Shown in pieces: positions 53,019 to 62,584 of a stretch of DNA of 64,000 nucleotides. The DNA is taken from the NCBI RefSeq assembly GCF_000154225.1, contig NZ_DS264586.1, positions 402,527 to 466,526 of the forward strand, written 5' to 3'. The stretch is from Schaalia dentiphila ATCC 17982 (GTDB lineage: Bacteria; Actinomycetota; Actinomycetes; Actinomycetales; Actinomycetaceae). A model generated the notes under the pieces. The model was given only the letters and a program-made list of their open reading frames with translations, did not search any database and was not told where the DNA came from. How positions within the stretch are numbered: the first letter of the stretch is position 1; every line of letters begins with the position of its first letter. The translations under genes and the position numbers were made by a program.

Positions 53019-55631
53019 TCAGGGTTTATCAACATTCATGACAAGCCCGTCAATGGAATCGTTGATGTCAACTGTCACATTCTGACCATCTTGAACGTCT
53101 CCACTGAGCAGCAGCTTGGCCAGTCGATCGCCAATCTCGCGCTGAATCAAGCGGCGCAGCGGGCGCGCTCCGAAGGCCGGATCATAGCCGACTCGAGCGA
53201 GCCATCCACGGGCCGGTTCGGTTACTGTCAATCCGATACGACGCTCGCGCAGACGAGACTCCAGCGACGCGACGAGCAAATCGACGATCTCGCCCAGATT
53301 TTCACGGGTAAGAGCGTCAAACATGACCGTCTCATCCAGCCTATTGAGAAACTCCGGACGGAAGGCCGCCGATACGACAGACATGACAGACTCCCGCTTT
53401 TCTTCGGGTGTCAAGTCCGGGTCCGCCAGGAACTGCGATCCGAGGTTCGAGGTGAGGATCAGAATGGTGTTGCGGAAGTCGACCGTCCGCCCCTGTCCGT
53501 CAGTGAGACGTCCATCATCCAGAACCTGCAAAAGAATGTCGAAAATCTCAGGATCGGCCTTCTCGACTTCGTCCAGCAGAATCACGGAATAGGGACGACG
53601 GCGCACCGCCTCGGTCAGTTGACCGCCCTGCTCGTAGCCCACGTACCCCGGAGGGGCGCCGACGAGGCGCGCCACCGAGTGCTTTTCGGAGTACTCGGAC
53701 ATGTCGATACGCACCATCGCACGCTCGTCGTCGAAGAGGAACTCCGCGAGCGCCTTGGCCAGCTCCGTCTTACCCACGCCCGTCGGGCCGAGGAAAAGGA
53801 ACGAACCGGTCGGACGATTCGGGTCGGACAGGCCTGCGCGGGAGCGACGGACCGCATCGGACACCGCACGCACGGCATCTTTCTGACCGATCAGGCGCTT
53901 TCCGAGCTCATCCTCCATGTGCAGGAGCTTGTCCGTCTCCGTTTGCAGGAGCTTACCCGTCGGAATTCCGGTCCACGCCTCGATGACATCGGCGATCTCT
54001 GCAGGGCCGACCTTCTCGGCGATCATCGGCTCGTCGTCGCTACGGGCATCCTGCTCCTCAGCCTGCGCTTCAGCCTCGGCGATCTGACGCTCGACTGCCG
54101 GGATTTCACCGTTCTGCAGGCGCCCGGCTTCCTCCCAACGCCCCTCGCGCACGGCCAGGTCCAGCTGGGTACGCAGCGAGTCGAGCTGGACGCGCAGCTC
54201 ACCAACACGGTTGTGACCAGCCTTCTCAGCCTCCCAGCGAGCCGTCAGAGCACGCAGGCTCTCCTCGCGGTCAGCGAGGTCAGCGCGCAGCTTGCTCAGC
54301 CGCTCCTGGGTAGCCTCATCCAGGCCCTCCGGATCGGATTCGGTCAGGTAGGACTCCTCCATGCGGAGGCGATCCACACTGCGGCGCAGCTCGTCGATCT
54401 CGACGGGCGAGGAGTCCAGCTCCATGCGCAGGCGCGAGGCCGCCTCATCGATCAGGTCGATCGCCTTGTCGGGCAGCTGGCGCCCCGTGATGTAGCGGTT
54501 CGACAGGGTCGCCGCAGCAACGAGCGCACCATCGGAGATGGTCACCTTGTGGTGAGCCTCGTACTTCGGCGCGATACCGCGCAGGATCGCAACGGTGTCC
54601 TCAACCGAGGGCTCGCCGACGAACACCTGCTGGAAACGACGCTCCAGCGCCGGATCCTTTTCGATGTTCTCGCGGTACTCATCGAGAGTCGTCGCGCCGA
54701 CCATGCGCAGCTCGCCGCGGGCGAGCATGGGCTTGAGCATATTGCCCGCGTCCATCGCACCCTCGGAGCCGCCGCCCGCACCAACGACGGTGTGCAGCTC
54801 GTCGATGAAGGTGATGATCTGCCCGTCTGAGCGAGAAATCTCGGACAGAACCGCCTTCAGGCGCTCCTCGAACTCACCGCGGTACTTCGCGCCGGCGACC
54901 ATCGACGCAACGTCGAGGGAGACGAGGCGCTTGTCGCGCAGGGACTCCGGGACGTCGCCCGCGACGATGCGCTGGGCGAGGCCTTCAACGACGGCCGTCT
55001 TGCCGACGCCGGGCTCGCCGATCAGAACAGGATTGTTCTTAGTACGACGGGACAGGACCTGCACGACGCGGCGAATCTCGTTGTCACGGCCGATAACCGG
55101 ATCGAGCTTGCCTTCGCGCGCCACCTCCGTGAGGTCACGCCCGTACTTGGACAGGGCCTCGAAGGACCCCTCGGGGTCCGCCGAGGTGATCGGATCGGGG
55201 CGCAGCTGCGCGAGAGCCTGAGTCAGCGCGTCGGCCTCGACGCCGCCCTGGGCGAGGATGCGACCGGCCTCGGTCTGCGACGCAGCCAGCGCGATGAGCA
55301 GATGCTCGGTCGAGATGTACTGGTCGCCGCCAGCCTCGGCCCGCTCGCCGGCGTCGCGAACGACCGCGAGCAGAGCGTTCGAGGGCTGGGCACTTCCGGC
55401 GGATGCGCCCTGCGCACTCGGGAGCGCCACGAGGGCATTGCGAGTGCGTGCGCCGATCGCGCGAACGTCGGCCCCAACGGCCTCGAGCAGGGAGAGCGCG
55501 ATGCCTTCGCGCTGTTCGATCAGTGCTTCCAGCAGGTGGATGGGCTCCACCTGCGGGTTGCCGGCTGCACCGGCAGCCTGAAGCGCAGAGGAGACGGCCT
55601 CCTGCGCCTTTGTCGTCATTTCACGTGCCAT
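53019..55631 (-). CDS. clpB: ATP-dependent disaggregase ClpB
   Basis: An 870-residue Hsp100 chaperone that, with DnaK, pulls apart heat-aggregated proteins. The Clp N domain (two repeats, about 1-145) is followed by AAA-1 with Walker A GEPGVGKT, the long coiled-coil middle domain (about 400-525) that distinguishes ClpB from ClpA/C, and AAA-2 with GPTGVGKT and [16 protein letters not shown]. It has no ClpP-binding loop. The ATG at 55631 has AGGAG 8 nt upstream. A HAIR-type inverted repeat about 80 nt upstream points to HspR control; hspR itself is at 62.6 kb. Confidence 0.97.
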   Translation of the reverse strand: MAREMTTKAQEAVSSALQAAGAAGNPQVEPIHLLEALIEQREGIALSLLEAVGADVRAIGARTRNALVALPSAQGASAGSAQPSNALLAVVRDAGERAEAGGDQYISTEHLLIALAASQTEAGRILAQGGVEADALTQALAQLRPDPITSADPEGSFEALSKYGRDLTEVAREGKLDPVIGRDNEIRRVVQVLSRRTKNNPVLIGEPGVGKTAVVEGLAQRIVAGDVPESLRDKRLVSLDVASMVAGAKYRGEFEERLKAVLSEISRSDGQIITFIDELHTVVGAGGGSEGAMDAGNMLKPMLARGELRMVGATTLDEYRENIEKDPALERRFQQVFVGEPSVEDTVAILRGIAPKYEAHHKVTISDGALVAAATLSNRYITGRQLPDKAIDLIDEAASRLRMELDSSPVEIDELRRSVDRLRMEESYLTESDPEGLDEATQERLSKLRADLADREESLRALTARWEAEKAGHNRVGELRVQLDSLRTQLDLAVREGRWEEAGRLQNGEIPAVERQIAEAEAQAEEQDARSDDEPMIAEKVGPAEIADVIEAWTGIPTGKLLQTETDKLLHMEDELGKRLIGQKDAVRAVSDAVRRSRAGLSDPNRPTGSFLFLGPTGVGKTELAKALAEFLFDDERAMVRIDMSEYSEKHSVARLVGAPPGYVGYEQGGQLTEAVRRRPYSVILLDEVEKADPEIFDILLQVLDDGRLTDGQGRTVDFRNTILILTSNLGSQFLADPDLTPEEKRESVMSVVSAAFRPEFLNRLDETVMFDALTRENLGEIVDLLVASLESRLRERRIGLTVTEPARGWLARVGYDPAFGARPLRRLIQREIGDRLAKLLLSGDVQDGQNVTVDINDSIDGLVMNVDKP

Positions 55632-55707
55632 GAAATCACTCCTCCAAATGGTTTGTCTGGTGGCGTCGAGACAGTCAACGCCTTCTGACAGACACAACGA
55701 AGCTGAA

Positions 55708-55728
55708 ATTGAGTCTATTCCACTCAAC
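55708..55728 (-). promoter_or_regulatory. HAIR operator (HspR site) upstream of clpB
   Basis: TTGAGT, 7-nt spacer within ATTGAGT-N7-ACTCAAC, matching the HAIR consensus CTTGAGT-N7-ACTCAAG except the outermost bases. Flanking CTTCAA and TTGAG segments extend the symmetry. Confidence 0.88.
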
Positions 55729-55751
55729 TTCAATTTTGAGGGGGATGTGAG

Positions 55752-56414
55752 TCAGCTCTCGGGAAGCCAGGCAGGGCCATCAAACCCGCGCTGATGACCG
55801 CCGGCAGGACCGTGCCCTTCATCATCATCGAGGCCATAGCGCTCCTCGAGCGCGCGGAAAAGCTGAAGGGTTGTCGCCAGCGCACACATCACCTGCTGCA
55901 CGAGCTGCGCATCCGTCGCGCCATACTCGTAATCGGCATTCACCTCGGCGACGACACGGTCTCCCTCGTCCTGATCAGCAACGTAGGCCTTGGGCCACAG
56001 GAACTCGCCGTGCCACGCCTGCAGGAAGTCCCGCAGATCCTCACCACATTCAATGGGAACGAGGCTCTTCATGAAGGCAACGATCGACAGCACCTCGCGC
56101 GAGTCTCCGAGGAAGCGGAAGCAGAACAGATGCCCCTCCCAAAAACCGCAGAGGTCTCCATCGCTATCGATACGCCACGCCCACCCCTCGGAATCAAAAA
56201 GGAGACCTAAGCGCTCCTGCGTGATGGGACGAACCATATCGAAACGATTGGCTTCAAACTCCGAATTACCCGTGACAATTCCTTCCGGAGGTGCTGCATT
56301 GCTACCTCCCCATTGTTCCATATCAGGGGCGATATCGTCCGGCAGTTCGCGGCGGCGAGGAGTCTCCTCACCATCGGTCCCCCCGTCGACATCCGCCCGC
56401 CATAGCCAGCCCAT
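55752..56414 (-). CDS. YbjN domain-containing protein
   Basis: A 220-residue cytoplasmic protein. The centre (about 55-175) looks like the YbjN fold, a type III-secretion-chaperone-like domain: ERLGLLFDSEGWAWRIDSDG, then a hydrophobic strand HLFCFRFLG. The ends are acidic and disordered. The biochemical role is unknown; Escherichia coli YbjN affects stress and motility. The ATG at 56414 has no clear ribosome site. It lies just upstream of clpB in the same direction, with the HAIR operator between. Confidence 0.75.
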   Translation of the reverse strand: MGWLWRADVDGGTDGEETPRRRELPDDIAPDMEQWGGSNAAPPEGIVTGNSEFEANRFDMVRPITQERLGLLFDSEGWAWRIDSDGDLCGFWEGHLFCFRFLGDSREVLSIVAFMKSLVPIECGEDLRDFLQAWHGEFLWPKAYVADQDEGDRVVAEVNADYEYGATDAQLVQQVMCALATTLQLFRALEERYGLDDDEGHGPAGGHQRGFDGPAWLPES

Positions 56415-56773
56415 GATGCACCCCTAGTCGTGCCGATAATTGGTGACGCGCCACTGCGTCGCTACCAATGGGGCGAGAGCGCGCCGATCACCCCTGACAG
56501 CGGTCTTCACATGCATACCCATTGGCGCCTCCCCAGCTCACCTCATCGTGTTACCAGCACGTGTCTTGGTAACTTCACAGTAGCGCAGAAACCGCGAAAA
56601 ACCAACGCCCCTGACAGATTCAGCCCCGCGGAGGGAATGCACAATACGACGGCGCATCACCGTCGTCGCAGCTCATCCGGCAGAGCTCACATCCCCCCAT
56701 GCCAAATGTGCAGTCTCTCACATTTTTACATAGCCCTTGCACGCAGAGCTCATTTCTATTAAATAGGAAAATT
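56415..56773. other. Intergenic region, nothing recognised
   Basis: 359 nt between the YbjN gene and the end of the DUF418 gene. No credible open frame, strong hairpin or known operator was found. Confidence 0.5.
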
Positions 56774-58186
56774 TCACTCGCTGTCGCACGTACTCCCCTG
56801 CACACTCCCATTGGGCTCGACACCCGATGCGGGGACCGGAGTCACTGGGAGCGACGAGGCCTGCGCGACTCCTGTGGACACGTCCGAGCGAACGACGGGA
56901 ACGGGAACGAAGACCGGCATCGGCCTCTTCTTGGCACTCTTCGCGACCAGCCAGCGCAGCACCCACTCAGCGGGACCGCGCGAAGATCCCATTGCCTCGG
57001 CAATGACACAGACCAGGCCGATCAGCGCCCACACGACGAGCGCAATCAGGCCGGACACGGCGACGCCCAGCGAGCGCACACCGAAGGAGATTGACAACCC
57101 GCAGATGAGGATGAAGAGCAGCGTCTGGGACAGGTAGGCGGTCATCGAACGGCGACCGATCGCGCTGAGGAAGGCGCACGCGGTGCCCAGCTTTTCGCGT
57201 GGGCCGCCGCCCACGAGGGCCAGAAGCGCCAGCCAGCCGCACGCACCCGCGACCCCCGAGGCGTGGAACAGCGGGTAAGACCAGGCGGCCGAGCCGGCGA
57301 ATGCCCAATCCAGCTGCATGAGCGCGAAAGGCAATCCTCCGAGCGCGCCGATCCCCAGGCCGCACGCCGCAATTTCGGACAGCAAAGCACCACGCCCCCG
57401 CGGGTCCTGGAGGAGGCCCCAGCGCGCCACGCCCACGCCGATCATGACGCAGGGAACCACCAGAGCCGTGAGGACAGTCATCGGCGTCGCGATGAGCCAG
57501 GAGGCAACAGACACCAGCGGATACCCCGCGTCCAGCGATGTGGGATCGTGGAATTCCAACATCATCGGTTCTCGGCCCACGAACGCCGCCATCGACCAGA
57601 TTCCCAGCAGGCTCAAGGAGCCAATGAGTACGCCAACCAGCACCCGCAACCATGCGCGCGTCATGACGATCACCTCAGCAAAAATCACCGCAACCAGGCC
57701 GTACGCCCCGATGATGTCACCCGCGAAGAAGACAGCATGCACCAGGCCGAAGGCCAGCATCCACCAGCCGCGGCGGCGAATCAGACGCGAGGCCATGCGG
57801 CGAACGTGACGCTCGACGTTCTCCTCGAGAATCTGTCGTTGGACGGGATGCCAGCCGGCAACCTCCTCGGCAGTGAAGGTCTCCATGACGGCCCGGCGCT
57901 CACGCTCCATCGTGCGCGAGGCCATGATCGCCATGCCGAAACCGAACAGGATCGAGAAGAGTGGGTAGGCCCTGCGGTCAACGAACAGGGTCCGCGCCAG
58001 GTACCACCACTGGTCGGCGCTCCCCATCGCCGCAAGCGCCGCACGCCCGGCGTGAGGCGCCTCCGGGAAGTATCTGAGCCAAAAGGGGACGTTTGCCAGC
58101 GCAATGAGCGCGAGCATAAAGCCGCGCGCGACGTCGGGGGCCGGGTATCGAAGCTGGCGTTCTCCCGTGAAAGACAGGGTATGCAT
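56774..58186 (-). CDS. DUF418 domain membrane protein
   Basis: A 470-residue membrane protein with about ten helices. The N terminus RYPAPDVARGFMLALIALAN is the family opening, and the C-terminal DUF418 region (about 270-420) contains GRRSMTAYLSQTLLF. A basic cytoplasmic loop lies near 90-140, and the last 50 residues are a Pro/Val/Ser-rich tail. DUF418 proteins resemble acyltransferase-3 membrane enzymes, but no reaction is shown. AGGAAGGA precedes the ATG. It follows the two small membrane-protein genes after a terminator. Confidence 0.88.
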   Translation of the reverse strand: MHTLSFTGERQLRYPAPDVARGFMLALIALANVPFWLRYFPEAPHAGRAALAAMGSADQWWYLARTLFVDRRAYPLFSILFGFGMAIMASRTMERERRAVMETFTAEEVAGWHPVQRQILEENVERHVRRMASRLIRRRGWWMLAFGLVHAVFFAGDIIGAYGLVAVIFAEVIVMTRAWLRVLVGVLIGSLSLLGIWSMAAFVGREPMMLEFHDPTSLDAGYPLVSVASWLIATPMTVLTALVVPCVMIGVGVARWGLLQDPRGRGALLSEIAACGLGIGALGGLPFALMQLDWAFAGSAAWSYPLFHASGVAGACGWLALLALVGGGPREKLGTACAFLSAIGRRSMTAYLSQTLLFILICGLSISFGVRSLGVAVSGLIALVVWALIGLVCVIAEAMGSSRGPAEWVLRWLVAKSAKKRPMPVFVPVPVVRSDVSTGVAQASSLPVTPVPASGVEPNGSVQGSTCDSE

Positions 58187-58220
58187 GGCGTCCTTCCTCG
58201 TGGTGCTGTCGGTGCGGCAA

Positions 58221-58258
58221 AGGGGCGAGGCCGGAGAGTCTGTCCGGGCCTCGCCCCT
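58221..58258 (-). terminator. Terminator after small membrane-protein gene 2
   Basis: 12-bp stem AGGGGCGAGGCC/GGCCTCGCCCCT with a 14-nt loop, between the membrane-protein stop and the DUF418 start. Confidence 0.75.
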
Positions 58259-58274
58259 GATCGCGTTACATGGG

Positions 58275-58982
58275 TCAGTACATCGCTGACATCATGGCCT
58301 GCTGCTGAAGCTCTTTGGTCTTACTGCCGGCTCGAACCACGAGGACGATACCGACGATCAGCAGGACGACGCCGGTGACGCCAACCGCGGTGCTCCACAG
58401 GAATGCGAAGCCGACCGTGTTCGTAAAGTCATTGGGGCTCACGCTCATGCCCGTCATGGACGCCTTCTGGTCGACACCTTCGCAGCGGACCGTGTAGGTG
58501 CCATTGTTCAGGCCGTCGATGTAGTAGAGCGACTTGTCGCTCTGGAACGGGGACATGTCGTACACGTTGTTGCCCGAGTCAATCATCTTGCACGTAGTTG
58601 CCTCGCCGCCCGAGATCTGGAGCATGTAGCTGCCGGCTCCGCCGACCTCAACGGTGCCGCCATTCGAGAAGGTGGCACCTTGAGCCAGAGCGCCAGCCAT
58701 ATCCGTGACGCCCTGGAACCACAGGACAAAGAAAAGGATGGGAGCGGCGACAAAAGACGCGAGGACGCCCAGGACGATGAGAATGGTGCCGGGGGCCTTG
58801 CTGGGGCCCTTCACGATCGGCATCGGGGCCGGACCACCGTAACCCTGGAAGTTCTGAGGCCCTCCCTGCATCGGCATACCCTGCATCGGCATACCCTGCA
58901 TCGGAGCTCCCGCTCCGTTGTCACCGTACTGGGGCCAGGGTGTGCCCTGATCGCCGGGGACACCGTAGGGGGGATTCGACAT
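58275..58982 (-). CDS. Two-helix membrane protein with Met-Gln-Gly repeats (paralogue 2)
   Basis: A 235-residue protein. A Pro/Gly/Met-rich cytoplasmic N terminus includes three MPMQG-type repeats. It is followed by a helix (about 65-88), an extracytoplasmic domain of about 90 residues with one Cys pair (TTCKMID and VRCEG), a second helix (about 198-222) and a basic tail ending QQQAMMSAMY. The domain order and the end sequences match the next gene upstream, so they are tandem paralogues. I do not recognise a named family. AGGAAGG precedes the ATG at 58982. Confidence 0.8.
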   Translation of the reverse strand: MSNPPYGVPGDQGTPWPQYGDNGAGAPMQGMPMQGMPMQGGPQNFQGYGGPAPMPIVKGPSKAPGTILIVLGVLASFVAAPILFFVLWFQGVTDMAGALAQGATFSNGGTVEVGGAGSYMLQISGGEATTCKMIDSGNNVYDMSPFQSDKSLYYIDGLNNGTYTVRCEGVDQKASMTGMSVSPNDFTNTVGFAFLWSTAVGVTGVVLLIVGIVLVVRAGSKTKELQQQAMMSAMY

Positions 58983-59184
58983 GTGCGTGCCTTCCTGAAG
59001 AAAACTTTGCTTAAGCATAACAATGCGGCAGGCAGACTGAACAGTGCGCCGACGCGATTGGAACGCTCAGATAACCCTCGATCGTACGCTGTTTCCTGCC
59101 GTGGAGGAAAACGCCAGAGGGAACCACAAAGGGGACGGGGCCCGGGATAAACCCCCAGCCTCGCCCCCTTTCGCGGAGCTTGAG

Positions 59185-59841
59185 TCAGCGCACGGCGCTC
59201 AGCATGGATTCCTGCGTAATGCGGCGGCGCTTGCCGTTCACCTTCACCAGGAGAACGATGCCGACGATCAGGAGAATCAGGCCGACAACACCGACGACGG
59301 TGCCCCACACGAAGGGCATGGCGAAGACCTTTGTCACGACCTCAGGCGATGCGTTGAATGCGGTGATGTTCGCGCCGCTGGCGATGCCGTCACACTGCAG
59401 CACGTACGAGCCCGCGGGCAGGTTCTCTGCCAGGTACACGTCCTCGCTGCCAGCGTAGGGTTCCAGCTCGTAGCTCTTGTCATCTGCGCCAATCAGCGAG
59501 CAGGAGGGATCCTTGTGCGCGTCGGCCCGCACCATGAAGATGCCATCCGCGGTCACAGTGACGACGCTGCCGTTGGCGGTGGTGCCACCCTTGACCGCGT
59601 TGCCATCGGTGCCAGCCACACCGGCGATCATCGTGGCAAAGAAGACAATCGGCGCGATGAAAACCATGAGTACCACGCCGAGAACGAGCGTGGTGATGGC
59701 GCCGCCTCGACCGGGCAGCTTCGACATGACCACGGGCGCGGGAGCACCGTAGCCCTGCGGGGCTGCGGCACCCGGGTAGGAAGTGCCGTTCATAGGCACC
59801 GCGTTCTGCTGGTCCGCGGGGCCGTAGGAGGGATTCGACAT
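59185..59841 (-). CDS. Two-helix membrane protein (paralogue 1)
   Basis: A 218-residue paralogue of the downstream gene: MSNPSYG start, Pro/Gly/Ala-rich head, helix near 48-72, an extracytoplasmic domain with two cysteines (DPSCSLIG and VLQCDG), second helix near 178-200 (VGLILLIVGIVLLVK), and tail ESMLSAVR. It lacks the MPMQG repeats. The two conserved cysteines probably form a disulfide outside the cell, in line with the DsbA-like protein encoded at 32.3 kb. Function unknown. AGAAAGG precedes the ATG. Confidence 0.8.
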   Translation of the reverse strand: MSNPSYGPADQQNAVPMNGTSYPGAAAPQGYGAPAPVVMSKLPGRGGAITTLVLGVVLMVFIAPIVFFATMIAGVAGTDGNAVKGGTTANGSVVTVTADGIFMVRADAHKDPSCSLIGADDKSYELEPYAGSEDVYLAENLPAGSYVLQCDGIASGANITAFNASPEVVTKVFAMPFVWGTVVGVVGLILLIVGIVLLVKVNGKRRRITQESMLSAVR

Positions 59842-59971
59842 GTCTATGCCTTTCTGATGGAAGATCGAGCTCAGAATACTAGAGTCCCGCAACCAGAGCG
59901 CGACAGAACCAGATTGTGCGTCGCCGATCCCCGCCGGGAATCGGCGACGGATGAATGAGGCTGAGGCGAGG

Positions 59972-60712
59972 TCAGGACAGCTGAATGCCGGCCAGCCGTT
60001 CCTTGCGTAGCTCGTCGACACCCGGCACGTCGAGTGGTTCCAGCGTTGCGCCCGTGGCACGCTCCAGCAGCAGGTCCGCCAGCTCGGGGTTACGGGCGAG
60101 AGCGGGGCCATGCATGTAGGTGGCGATGACGGACCCCTGAACGGCGCCGTCATAGCGCACCTCGGGCGCTTCCTCTCCCTGGGGTGTGCCGTTTCCGACG
60201 CCCGAGATGACGCGTCCCAGCGGGGAGGCGTCGGGGCCGAGAACGGTGCCGCCCCCGTGATTTTCAAAGCCCGTCAGAGTCTGCGTAAGGCCGTCGAGAA
60301 CGGGCTCACAGACGAGCTCACCGATCGCTCGGTGCCCCTGTGGGCGCGTCGTAATATCGAGGACGCCCATACCGGGAACGCGCACGCCCCGCGCATCCTC
60401 GTACCAGTGGCCGAGAACCTGCAGGGAGGCGCAGATCGCGAGGAGCGGGCGCCCCGCGTGGAGGGCGCGGGCGAGACCGGAGGTGCCGCGGAACTTGTCG
60501 GCCGCGAGCGCCTGGGCGGTATCCTCGCCACCTCCGAGAGTGTAAATGTCTAGGCTGTCCGGGATCTCCTCGGTCAAGCCGACGTGGACGACCTCGGCGT
60601 CGATGCCGCGCCTGCGGGCGCGCTCGGCGAGGATCACCGCATTACCGCTGTCGCCGTAGGTGCCCAGGACCTCGGGCATGAGGACGCCGATTCGCAGCGT
60701 GGAGACACTCAT
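59972..60712 (-). CDS. gatD: Lipid II isoglutaminyl synthase, glutaminase subunit GatD
   Basis: A 246-residue class I glutamine amidotransferase of the CobB/CobQ type that supplies ammonia to MurT for amidating D-Glu in lipid II. The catalytic Cys94 is in AICASLQVLG and His201 in TYMHGPALA; TLGGGEDTAQ at 58-67 is also characteristic. The start ATG overlaps the murT stop as ATGA, so the subunits are made together. It acts at the cytoplasmic face of the membrane in peptidoglycan synthesis. Confidence 0.94.
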   Translation of the reverse strand: MSVSTLRIGVLMPEVLGTYGDSGNAVILAERARRRGIDAEVVHVGLTEEIPDSLDIYTLGGGEDTAQALAADKFRGTSGLARALHAGRPLLAICASLQVLGHWYEDARGVRVPGMGVLDITTRPQGHRAIGELVCEPVLDGLTQTLTGFENHGGGTVLGPDASPLGRVISGVGNGTPQGEEAPEVRYDGAVQGSVIATYMHGPALARNPELADLLLERATGATLEPLDVPGVDELRKERLAGIQLS

Positions 60713-62019
60713 CGCGTGCCTTCCTTTCGATCAAGCAGGACCTTGAAGTCGCGCATGGCCGTGTAGTTGAGGAGCATCTCAACGCGGCCGGGCTCGCACG
60801 CGGCGAGGGCGTCGATGGGCAGCGGAACGAGGTCACAGTGGACGCCCGCATATTCGAGGCGCACGGCCAGGTCGGCGCCGCGCTCACCGCAGGCCACAAC
60901 GCGGCGGCCGGGCTGCTTGACGGCGGAAAAGTCGACGTCCCACAGCCAGGAGAGGTCCTGGCCGTCGGGCACCTGGCCGTTGACGCCGATGACAACTTGG
61001 TCGACGCGCGGGTCGATCATCGTCATGGCTTCCTGCCATCCGGCGGGGTTCTTGGCGAGCATGAGGCGCGCACTGCGTCCGTTGACATCGTGGACGGAGT
61101 AGCGTCCCGCGACTTCGGTGACGCTGCTGACGGCCGCGGCGGCAGCAGCGGGGTCAATGCCCATCGCGACGGCGGCGGCGACAGCCTGCGCGGCATTGCC
61201 AAGGTTGGCGCGCCCGGGAAGCTTCAGCTTGAGGGGGACGCTGACGCCGTCGGGTCCACGCAGCGTCGCGCGCGGCCCCTCGGGGGCCAGCTCGATGTCC
61301 TCGAGCCACCACTGAGGCTGAGGACGGCTGCTGAGCTCAGGGAGTTCCTCGCCGTCGAAGGCGGGGATCAGGTGCCAGTCCTCACCGGAGCGGACGACGC
61401 GGCCACCGCGCGGGTATGCGGCGGAGTCTCCTCCCCAACCGGCGCCTGCGGCCACCCACACGACGTTCGGATTGTCGGCGGCGGCGGACACGATCAACGG
61501 GTCGTCGCAGTTGGCGACGACGACGGCGCCCGGGTGGGCCGAGGCCCCGTCACGCAGGCGACGCTCGACGGAGCCAATTTCGCCGACGCGGTCAAGCTGA
61601 TCACGCGAGAGATTCAGGTACACGAAGACCGCCGGCTTCACGTCGGCGGCGACGGCGGGCACGTGCATCTCGTCGACCTCGAGGGCCGCTCGCGTCGCCC
61701 CCTTACCCTGCATGAGGGCCGTAATCACGCCCGAGGTCATGTTGTCACCATTGATGTTCGAAGCGACGGGTCCGGCGCTTTCGAGGGCCGCCCGCACCAT
61801 ACGCGTCGTCGTCGACTTTCCGTTCGTACCGGTCACGATGACGGAAGAGTAGGGGGCTGCCAGCTCCGAAAGGAACGTCGGCGAGATGCGCATGGCAACC
61901 TCACCGCCAATCATGCCGCCGGAGCCGCGCCCGAGGGCCCGGGAGGCGAAGCGGGCGGCACCGCCGGCCGCTTTGGCCACGCGCGAGCGCACCGACAGGT
62001 GATGCGAAGATTTCGTCAT
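60709..62019 (-). CDS. murT: Lipid II isoglutaminyl synthase, ligase subunit MurT (zinc ribbon degenerate)
   Basis: A 436-residue Mur-ligase-like subunit that, with GatD, converts the D-Glu of lipid II to D-isoGln using ATP. The P-loop TGTNGKSTTT is at 63-72, the central domain ends near 290, and the C-terminal DUF1727 domain begins near 310. In well-studied MurT proteins a four-cysteine zinc ribbon sits in the central domain. Here the matching stretch (about 196-236) reads AYPRGGRVVRSGEDWH and has no cysteine, so metal binding there is lost. The ATG at 62019 has TAACGT 6 nt upstream and no ribosome site. Confidence 0.93.
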   Translation of the reverse strand: MTKSSHHLSVRSRVAKAAGGAARFASRALGRGSGGMIGGEVAMRISPTFLSELAAPYSSVIVTGTNGKSTTTRMVRAALESAGPVASNINGDNMTSGVITALMQGKGATRAALEVDEMHVPAVAADVKPAVFVYLNLSRDQLDRVGEIGSVERRLRDGASAHPGAVVVANCDDPLIVSAAADNPNVVWVAAGAGWGGDSAAYPRGGRVVRSGEDWHLIPAFDGEELPELSSRPQPQWWLEDIELAPEGPRATLRGPDGVSVPLKLKLPGRANLGNAAQAVAAAVAMGIDPAAAAAAVSSVTEVAGRYSVHDVNGRSARLMLAKNPAGWQEAMTMIDPRVDQVVIGVNGQVPDGQDLSWLWDVDFSAVKQPGRRVVACGERGADLAVRLEYAGVHCDLVPLPIDALAACEPGRVEMLLNYTAMRDFKVLLDRKEGTR

Positions 62020-62584
62020 GCGTCCACGTTAACGCATGCGGGGCATCGGTCGCACCGCTGACGCATCTCGATCCTTTCTATCAGGACACAGACGAGGGAC
62101 ACCTCTCAGACCGCCTTCCTCGCGCAACACGCTGATACTCATCTGACCTGCACAGATAGTTACATATTGCATACCGACGTTATCCACGCCATCTCTGTGT
62201 GATGGCATCGATATTTCCTAACGGTCAATACCGACCGATGAGCCACCCACGAGCATCGTCCTACCGGCCCACAACATGAGCATTTTCAAGGAAAAGGCGT
62301 ACCCACCAACAAACTTGCAGGTCAGAGGACATTTCCAAAAAATAGTAGCGAATCTGACGCACACATTTCACGCAGCCCCTGCACGTTTGCGCCAAGCGGT
62401 CCACACCCCAACAATCAACTATCGAAACAGGTCGTGACCTGGTAAAACTATGTTCAGCAGGTGCAAGCCTGTTGCCTGTTCCAGGCTTCGGTCGAGGATC
62501 CTGTGTGCCCCCGGATCTTCGATCGAATTACGCTGCGGGACCCATCCACTGGATGGGTCCCGCAGTCCTTTATGTCCCGATGTC
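62020..62584. other. AT-richer intergenic region upstream of murT
   Basis: 565 nt without a credible gene. The left two-thirds is lower in GC than its surroundings and contains one DnaA-box-like TTATCCACG (about 62181). The right part ends in the strong hairpin at 62533-62565. Nothing else recognised. Confidence 0.5.
62533..62565. terminator. Terminator after the dnaJ-hspR operon
   Basis: 16-bp perfect stem CTGCGGGACCCATCCA with its complement, 20 nt past the hspR stop. Confidence 0.8.

Noticed and set aside
53004..54830. 608-codon plus-strand open frame opposite clpB
   Set aside because: Shadow of ClpB, whose motifs are complete on the minus strand.
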